Source: Pseudomonadota bacterium
Lineage (GTDB): Bacteria; Pseudomonadota; Gammaproteobacteria; Halothiobacillales; Halothiobacillaceae
Assembly: GCA_021795795.1 (NCBI GenBank)
Contig: JAJYPA010000082.1
Coordinates: forward strand, 1 to 21,991
Direction: 5' to 3'
DNA: 21,991 nt
Shown: positions 17,669 to 21,991 of the stretch, piece after piece
Numbering within the stretch: the first letter of the stretch is position 1
Layout of the letters: every line of letters begins with the position of its first letter
Notes under the pieces: generated by a model
Databases searched by the model: none
What the model saw: only the letters and a program-made list of their open reading frames with translations
Told to the model about the DNA's origin: nothing
Program-made: the position numbers and the translations under genes

Positions 17669-20080
17669 ATGTCCCAAGAGACGGTATCAGATCCCCAAGC
17701 AGCCCTTGAGGCTGAAAAATACGAAAATCCGGTGGCGAGCCGGGAGTTCATTTTGCAGTTGCTCTCGGAGCAAGATGGCCCTTTGACCCTGAATCGATTG
17801 ATCAGTCACCTGGAGTACGACGGTGATGACGAACGGATCGAAGGCTTGAGTCGCCGTATGCGCGCGATGGAGCGCGATGGACAGGTCATCCGTAATCGTC
17901 GTGGCGGGTATGTGCCGGTCACTCATGCCGAACTGGTGCGCGGTCGCGTGTTGGGGCATCGTGATGGCTTCGGTTTTCTTGTGCCGGATGATGGCGGCGA
18001 CGATGTGTTCCTGTCGCCCCGCGTGATGCGAGCGCTGCTCAACGGCGACCGCGCCGTCGTGCAGGTGACCGGGCTCGACCGTCGTGGACGCCGCGAAGGG
18101 AATCTGGTCGAGGTGATCGAGCGGGCCAATGCCGAGATTGTCGGCCGTCTGGTGCTGGAGGCGGGTATTGCCTTTGTGGTTCCCGATCATGCGCGGATCA
18201 CTCAGGATATTCTTGTGCCGATGACCGATCTCATGGGCGCGCGTGACGGTCAGATTGTGCGTGTTGCATTGGTCGAGCAGCCTACGTTGCGCCACAAGCC
18301 CGTCGGTAAAGTTGTTGAAGTGTTGGGTGATCACATGTCGCCCGGCATGGAAATCGACGTCGCCATCAACTCCCACGGTATTCCTCACGAGTGGCCGGAA
18401 GAAGTGCTGGCTGCCATCGATGGTTTGAATCCCGAAGTCGAGGAAAGCCACAAGTCAGGGCGGGTCGACTTGCGCCATATGCCACTGGTCACCATCGATG
18501 GCGCCGATTCCAAGGATTTCGACGATGCGGTGTTCTGTCAGGCAACGCCGGATGGTTTCCGGTTGCTGGTGGCGATTGCGGATGTCAGTCATTACGTGAA
18601 CGTTGGCTCTGCTTTGGACCGTGAAGGTTTCAATCGCGCGACGTCCGTTTACTTTCCCGGGCGGGTGCTCCCCATGCTCCCGGAGGTGCTGTCAAACGGT
18701 TTGTGTTCGCTGAACCCGGACGTAGATCGCCTGTGTCTCTGTGCCGATATGCTGATCAATAATGAAGGGCAGATCGCCAAATTCCGCTTCTTCGAAGGGG
18801 TGATGAAGTCTGCTGCGCGTCTGACCTACGACACCGTTGCCAAGGTGCTGATCGATCAGGATGCTGTGGCACGCGCGGCTCATGCCCATGTGCTCGAACC
18901 GCTGGAAACACTTCATCGCCTGTACAAGGTGCTGCGTGCGGCGCGTGAACGTCGTGGCGCGATCGATTTTGATACCGTCGAAACCAAGATCGTCTTCGGC
19001 GAAGGCCGCAAGATCGAAGCCATCGTGCCCTACGAGCGCAACGATGCGCACAAGATCATCGAAGAATGCATGATCGCTGCAAACGTTGCAGCCGGACGCT
19101 TTGTTGCCGATAACAAAATCCCCGCACTGTACCGTGTGCATGATCGCCCCACCGCAGAAAAAATCACCGATCTGCGCGCCATGCTGGCCGAAAAGGGTTT
19201 GAGTTTGGGCGGCGGTGATCAACCAAGCCCCAAAGACTTCAATGACTTGCTGTCTCGGGTGCAGGGTCGTCCGGATTTTCTGACGATTCAGACCATGATT
19301 CTCCGTTCCCTGAAACAGGCGGTGTACTCACCAGACAATCTAGGGCACTTTGGTCTGGCGCATGAGTTCTATGCGCACTTCACCTCCCCGATCCGGCGTT
19401 ATCCCGATTTGATGGTGCACCGCGCCATTCGCCATCTGCTTCGTACGGGTGCCCCGGACCGTTTTCCATACAATCATGATGAAATGGTCATCATCGGTGA
19501 GCATTGCTCCAATAACGAACGCCGTGCAGATGAAGCCACGCGTGATGCAACGGACTGGCTCAAGTGCGAGTTCATGCTCGACAAGGTGGGCGAGGTGTTC
19601 GAAGGGCGAGTGGCTTCTGTTCTGGGCTTCGGCCTGTTCGTCGAGCTCAAGGATTTCTTCGTCGAAGGCTTGTTGCACATCACCGCCTTGACCAAAGACT
19701 ACTACCACTTTGATCCGGTGACGCTTTCGTTGCGCGGCGAACGTTCGGGGCGCGTGTACGCACTGAACGATCTCATTACCGTGCGTGTGGCTCGGGTCGA
19801 CCTGGATGAACGAAAAATCGATTTTGTTCTGCCGGATGACGATGAAGCCTTGTCGGAGGTTGATAGCGAGGCACAGGATGAGCCTCAGGACGATCATGAA
19901 ACCGCTGAGGATGACGCAACCAAGAAGAAACGCAAGCCACGTCGGCGCCGTCGTAAAAAGCCAGTGGGCGATGCATCTGCGGCGGGCGATGATGAACATG
20001 CCGATTCAGGTGATGACGTGTCGGATGCCTCGTCAGCTCCTGAGTCGGAGTCCGGTCCTGCCGAGGAATCGCGCAGATAA
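17669..20080 (+). CDS. rnr: Ribonuclease R
   Basis: RNase R is a processive 3'-5' exoribonuclease that degrades structured RNA and takes part in mRNA and rRNA quality control. From the ATG at 17669 it has 803 residues (E. coli 813), and the N terminus aligns with E. coli (AEKYENPVASREFIL). In order: winged-helix domain (about 20-85), cold-shock OB domains (about 88-250), RNB catalytic domain with TIDGADSKDFDDAVF (Asp277, 283, 285 and 286 match the metal-binding Asp set) and HFTSPIRRYPDLMVHRAI (570-587), then an S1 domain (about 641-721). The C-terminal tail alternates acidic (727-750), strongly basic (752-765) and acidic/Ser-rich (770-803) segments. Its stop overlaps the rlmB start by one base, so the two are probably one operon. 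Confidence 0.97.
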   Translation: MSQETVSDPQAALEAEKYENPVASREFILQLLSEQDGPLTLNRLISHLEYDGDDERIEGLSRRMRAMERDGQVIRNRRGGYVPVTHAELVRGRVLGHRDGFGFLVPDDGGDDVFLSPRVMRALLNGDRAVVQVTGLDRRGRREGNLVEVIERANAEIVGRLVLEAGIAFVVPDHARITQDILVPMTDLMGARDGQIVRVALVEQPTLRHKPVGKVVEVLGDHMSPGMEIDVAINSHGIPHEWPEEVLAAIDGLNPEVEESHKSGRVDLRHMPLVTIDGADSKDFDDAVFCQATPDGFRLLVAIADVSHYVNVGSALDREGFNRATSVYFPGRVLPMLPEVLSNGLCSLNPDVDRLCLCADMLINNEGQIAKFRFFEGVMKSAARLTYDTVAKVLIDQDAVARAAHAHVLEPLETLHRLYKVLRAARERRGAIDFDTVETKIVFGEGRKIEAIVPYERNDAHKIIEECMIAANVAAGRFVADNKIPALYRVHDRPTAEKITDLRAMLAEKGLSLGGGDQPSPKDFNDLLSRVQGRPDFLTIQTMILRSLKQAVYSPDNLGHFGLAHEFYAHFTSPIRRYPDLMVHRAIRHLLRTGAPDRFPYNHDEMVIIGEHCSNNERRADEATRDATDWLKCEFMLDKVGEVFEGRVASVLGFGLFVELKDFFVEGLLHITALTKDYYHFDPVTLSLRGERSGRVYALNDLITVRVARVDLDERKIDFVLPDDDEALSEVDSEAQDEPQDDHETAEDDATKKKRKPRRRRRKKPVGDASAAGDDEHADSGDDVSDASSAPESESGPAEESRR

Positions 20081-20886
20081 TGGCCGAACGCAAAAGCGCA
20101 TCTTCTACGCAGTGGCTTAGCGGTTTTCATGCCGTCGAAGCTGCCCTTCAGCATGATCCGGAACGTGTGTTGTCGGTTATTTTCGAACAAGGGCGGCAGG
20201 ACAAGCGGGTGCAGCAACTGCGTGTGCTCGCCGAATCGCGCGGCGTATCCATCGAGGAGGCCCCCGAGAAGGTTTTCGCCGACCGTGTGCGTGCCGATCA
20301 CGAACTGGCGCGCCACCAGGGTGTACTTGCTCGCTATCAGCCCAAGCCTGCGGGCAACGAGCATGATTTGTTCGCGTTGCTGGAAAGTCTGGATGAGCCT
20401 GCCTTTTTGTTGATTCTCGATGGCGTGACGGATCCGCACAATCTGGGTGCCTGCCTGCGCAGCGCCGAAGCTGCGGGCGTTCATGCCGTCATTTCGCCAA
20501 AGGATCGTGCCGTCGGTCTGACACCCACCGCGCGCAAGGCGGCCTCCGGCGCCGCTGAGCGCTTGCCATTCATCCAGGTAACGAACCTTGCGCGCACGCT
20601 CGCCGATCTCAAATCTCGCCAGATCTGGGTTGTTGGTGCGGCAGGTGGCGGCATGGTCAGCTTGTATGAGTCGGATTTCGCCGCCGATCCGGTCGCGCTC
20701 GTCATGGGGAGCGAAGGGGAAGGGCTACGCCGTCTGACGCAGGAAAGTTGCGATCAGTTGATCTACATTCCCATGCGCGCGCCAGTCGAGAGCCTGAACG
20801 TCTCGGTAGCTGCGGCCGTTTGTCTGTTCGAGTTTCGCCGGGTGCGAGATCGGACTGCTATTCAGACCGGGGCGCTACCCCAATAA
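20080..20886 (+). CDS. rlmB: 23S rRNA 2'-O-methyltransferase RlmB (Gm2251)
   Basis: RlmB methylates the 2'-O of G2251 in the 23S P loop using S-adenosylmethionine. The product has 268 residues (E. coli 243); the extra residues are at both ends. An N-terminal substrate-binding domain (WLSGFHAVEAAL...HQGVLARYQP) precedes the SPOUT fold. The SPOUT motifs are DPHNLGACLRSAEAAGVHAVI, VALVMGSEGEGLRRLT and IPMRAPVESLNVSVAAAVCLFE, the last two forming the knot that binds the cofactor. It begins in the TAATG overlap with rnr, the same gene pairing as in E. coli. Confidence 0.96.
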   Translation: MAERKSASSTQWLSGFHAVEAALQHDPERVLSVIFEQGRQDKRVQQLRVLAESRGVSIEEAPEKVFADRVRADHELARHQGVLARYQPKPAGNEHDLFALLESLDEPAFLLILDGVTDPHNLGACLRSAEAAGVHAVISPKDRAVGLTPTARKAASGAAERLPFIQVTNLARTLADLKSRQIWVVGAAGGGMVSLYESDFAADPVALVMGSEGEGLRRLTQESCDQLIYIPMRAPVESLNVSVAAAVCLFEFRRVRDRTAIQTGALPQ

Positions 20887-20927
20887 CCCCGACTTCGTTA
20901 GAATATCGGGCCATTTGATTTACATCG

Positions 20928-20956
20928 GACAACCATGATTTTTTTGTGTGGTTGTC
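20928..20956. repeat. Inverted repeat between rlmB and the aminotransferase
   Basis: GACAACCA (20928-20935) and TGGTTGTC (20949-20956) are perfect inverted arms around a 13-nt spacer that contains a T7 run. As RNA this is a hairpin with a U-rich loop, and no T-run follows the stem. It may be a protein-binding site or leader structure for the next gene. It is not a standard terminator. Confidence 0.45.
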
Positions 20957-21005
20957 TCCCGCCGCAATTGTTTAGGCGATCGTTGTTCAGGAGCTTTTTG
21001 CGATC

Positions 21006-21991
21006 ATGATCCTTTCAGACCGGGTTCGCCGCGTACGACCCTCACCAACATTGGCTGTTACCGCGAAAGCAGCTGAATTAAAGGCTCAGGGACACGACAT
21101 CATCAGTCTCGGGGCCGGTGAACCGGATTTCGATACCCCGGAGCCGATTCGCGCGGCCGCCATCGATGCGATCAATGCGGGTTTTACCCGCTATACCGCA
21201 GTAGAAGGGATATTGAGTCTGCGTCAAGCTATTGCCAGGCGTCTGCGCGATGATCAGGGTCTGGACTACGCACCGAACGAAATCATTGTGTCCACCGGCG
21301 GCAAGCAAAGCATTTACAATCTGTTTCAGGCCCTGCTGAATCCGGGGGACGAGGTCATTATCGTCGCTCCCTACTGGGTTTCTTACCCGGATATGGTACT
21401 CCTGGCGGGCGGTGAGCCGGTGATTGTGCTCGCCGGGCAAAATCAGGGGTTCAAGGTTTCGCCTGCCCAGCTGGAGTCAGCGATTACCGACAAGACCCGG
21501 ATTGTCATGTTGAATAGTCCCTCCAATCCGACCGGTGTGGCGTATACGCGGGAAGACTGGGCTGCCATGGCCGAAGTTCTGCGCGCGTATCCAAAGTTGC
21601 TGATCGCGACCGACGACATGTACGAAAAAATCCTCTGGGCAGATGAGCCCTTCTCGAGCATCGCAATGGTCGCGCCCGATTTGAAGGCGAGGACAGTCGT
21701 GCTGAACGGAGTAAGTAAAGCCTATGCAATGACGGGTTGGCGGATCGGTTATGCGGCGGGCCCGGCTAACATTATTAAGGCGATGAATGTGATCCAGTCG
21801 CAAAGTACTTCCAGCGCGTGCTCGATCGCCCAGGTAGCGGCACAGGCAGCCATTGAAGGTGATCAGTCTGAAATCAAGGCTATGGTTCATTCGTTCCAGA
21901 CGCGACATGATTTCGTGGTCGATCGACTCAATGCGATTCCCGATGTGGTTTGCCTGCCGAGCCAGGGGGCGTTTTACAGCTTCCTGATGTG
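21006..21991 (+). CDS. Class I pyridoxal-phosphate aminotransferase, AspC-like (partial, 3' end outside)
   Basis: This is an aspartate-type aminotransferase of fold type I, probably of subgroup I-gamma, which transfers amino groups between aspartate (in some members also prephenate) and 2-oxo acids. 328 complete codons are present and the C terminus runs past the window. The N terminus LSDRVRRVRPSPTLAVTAKAAELKAQGHDIISLGAGEPDFDTP is typical. Asn174 in SNPTG, Asp203 and Tyr206 in TDDMYEK, Lys238 in SKAYAMTGWR (the Schiff-base lysine) and Arg246 match the cofactor-binding set. AGGAG at 20989-20993 lies 12 nt before the ATG, rather far. Exact substrates cannot be told from sequence alone; the C-terminal substrate-binding Arg is beyond the edge. 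Confidence 0.93.
   Translation, partial: MILSDRVRRVRPSPTLAVTAKAAELKAQGHDIISLGAGEPDFDTPEPIRAAAIDAINAGFTRYTAVEGILSLRQAIARRLRDDQGLDYAPNEIIVSTGGKQSIYNLFQALLNPGDEVIIVAPYWVSYPDMVLLAGGEPVIVLAGQNQGFKVSPAQLESAITDKTRIVMLNSPSNPTGVAYTREDWAAMAEVLRAYPKLLIATDDMYEKILWADEPFSSIAMVAPDLKARTVVLNGVSKAYAMTGWRIGYAAGPANIIKAMNVIQSQSTSSACSIAQVAAQAAIEGDQSEIKAMVHSFQTRHDFVVDRLNAIPDVVCLPSQGAFYSFLM

Noticed and set aside
17687..18451. Long open frame of 254 codons on the minus strand inside rnr
   Set aside because: It is an antisense shadow of the clearly conserved RNase R coding sequence, with no motif, ribosome binding site or promoter of its own.
19340..19999. Open frame of 219 codons on the minus strand inside rnr
   Set aside because: Antisense shadow of the RNase R catalytic and S1 region. 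The protein has no recognisable domain.

Overview
This window is a chromosomal core region of a proteobacterium, most likely a gammaproteobacterium. The clues are the tuf-rpsJ-rplC...rplQ ribosomal gene order, the long S14 type lacking a full zinc-binding set, the rnr-rlmB gene pair, and protein sequences that track Escherichia coli homologues closely in length and motif. I cannot name a genus with confidence. All genes look intact except the last, which runs off the right edge.

Layout. Positions 3-14603 hold one co-directional (+) block: tuf (EF-Tu), then S10-type genes (rpsJ, rplC, rplD, rplW, rplB, rpsS, rplV, rpsC, rplP, rpmC, rpsQ), spc-type genes (rplN, rplX, rplE, rpsN, rpsH, rplF, rplR, rpsE, rpmD, rplO, secY) and alpha-type genes (rpsM, rpsK, rpsD, rpoA, rplQ). 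An intrinsic terminator follows rplQ. Spacing is tight, with several stop/start overlaps. Two gaps stand out: 147 bp between rpsJ and rplC, holding a strong hairpin, and 76 bp between secY and rpsM, where rpmJ (L36) is absent and a terminator-like hairpin overlaps a good sigma70-like promoter.

Positions 14735-15385 encode a small exported, glutamine/lysine-rich helical protein of unknown function with an internal repeat and its own terminator. On the minus strand, uvrB (15479-17518) is divergent from rnr-rlmB (17669-20886). Their 150-bp intergenic region carries two perfect inverted repeats. After a 119-bp gap with another inverted repeat, a class I aminotransferase (AspC-like) begins and is cut by the window end.

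Functionally, the block supplies ribosomal proteins, the elongation factor that loads tRNA, the translocon core and the RNA polymerase alpha subunit. The right side holds excision repair (UvrB), RNA decay (RNase R), 23S rRNA methylation (RlmB) and amino acid metabolism. No mobile element, CRISPR array, tRNA or rRNA gene was seen. I found no convincing new multi-gene system; the more interesting items are regulatory structures and the unknown exported protein.
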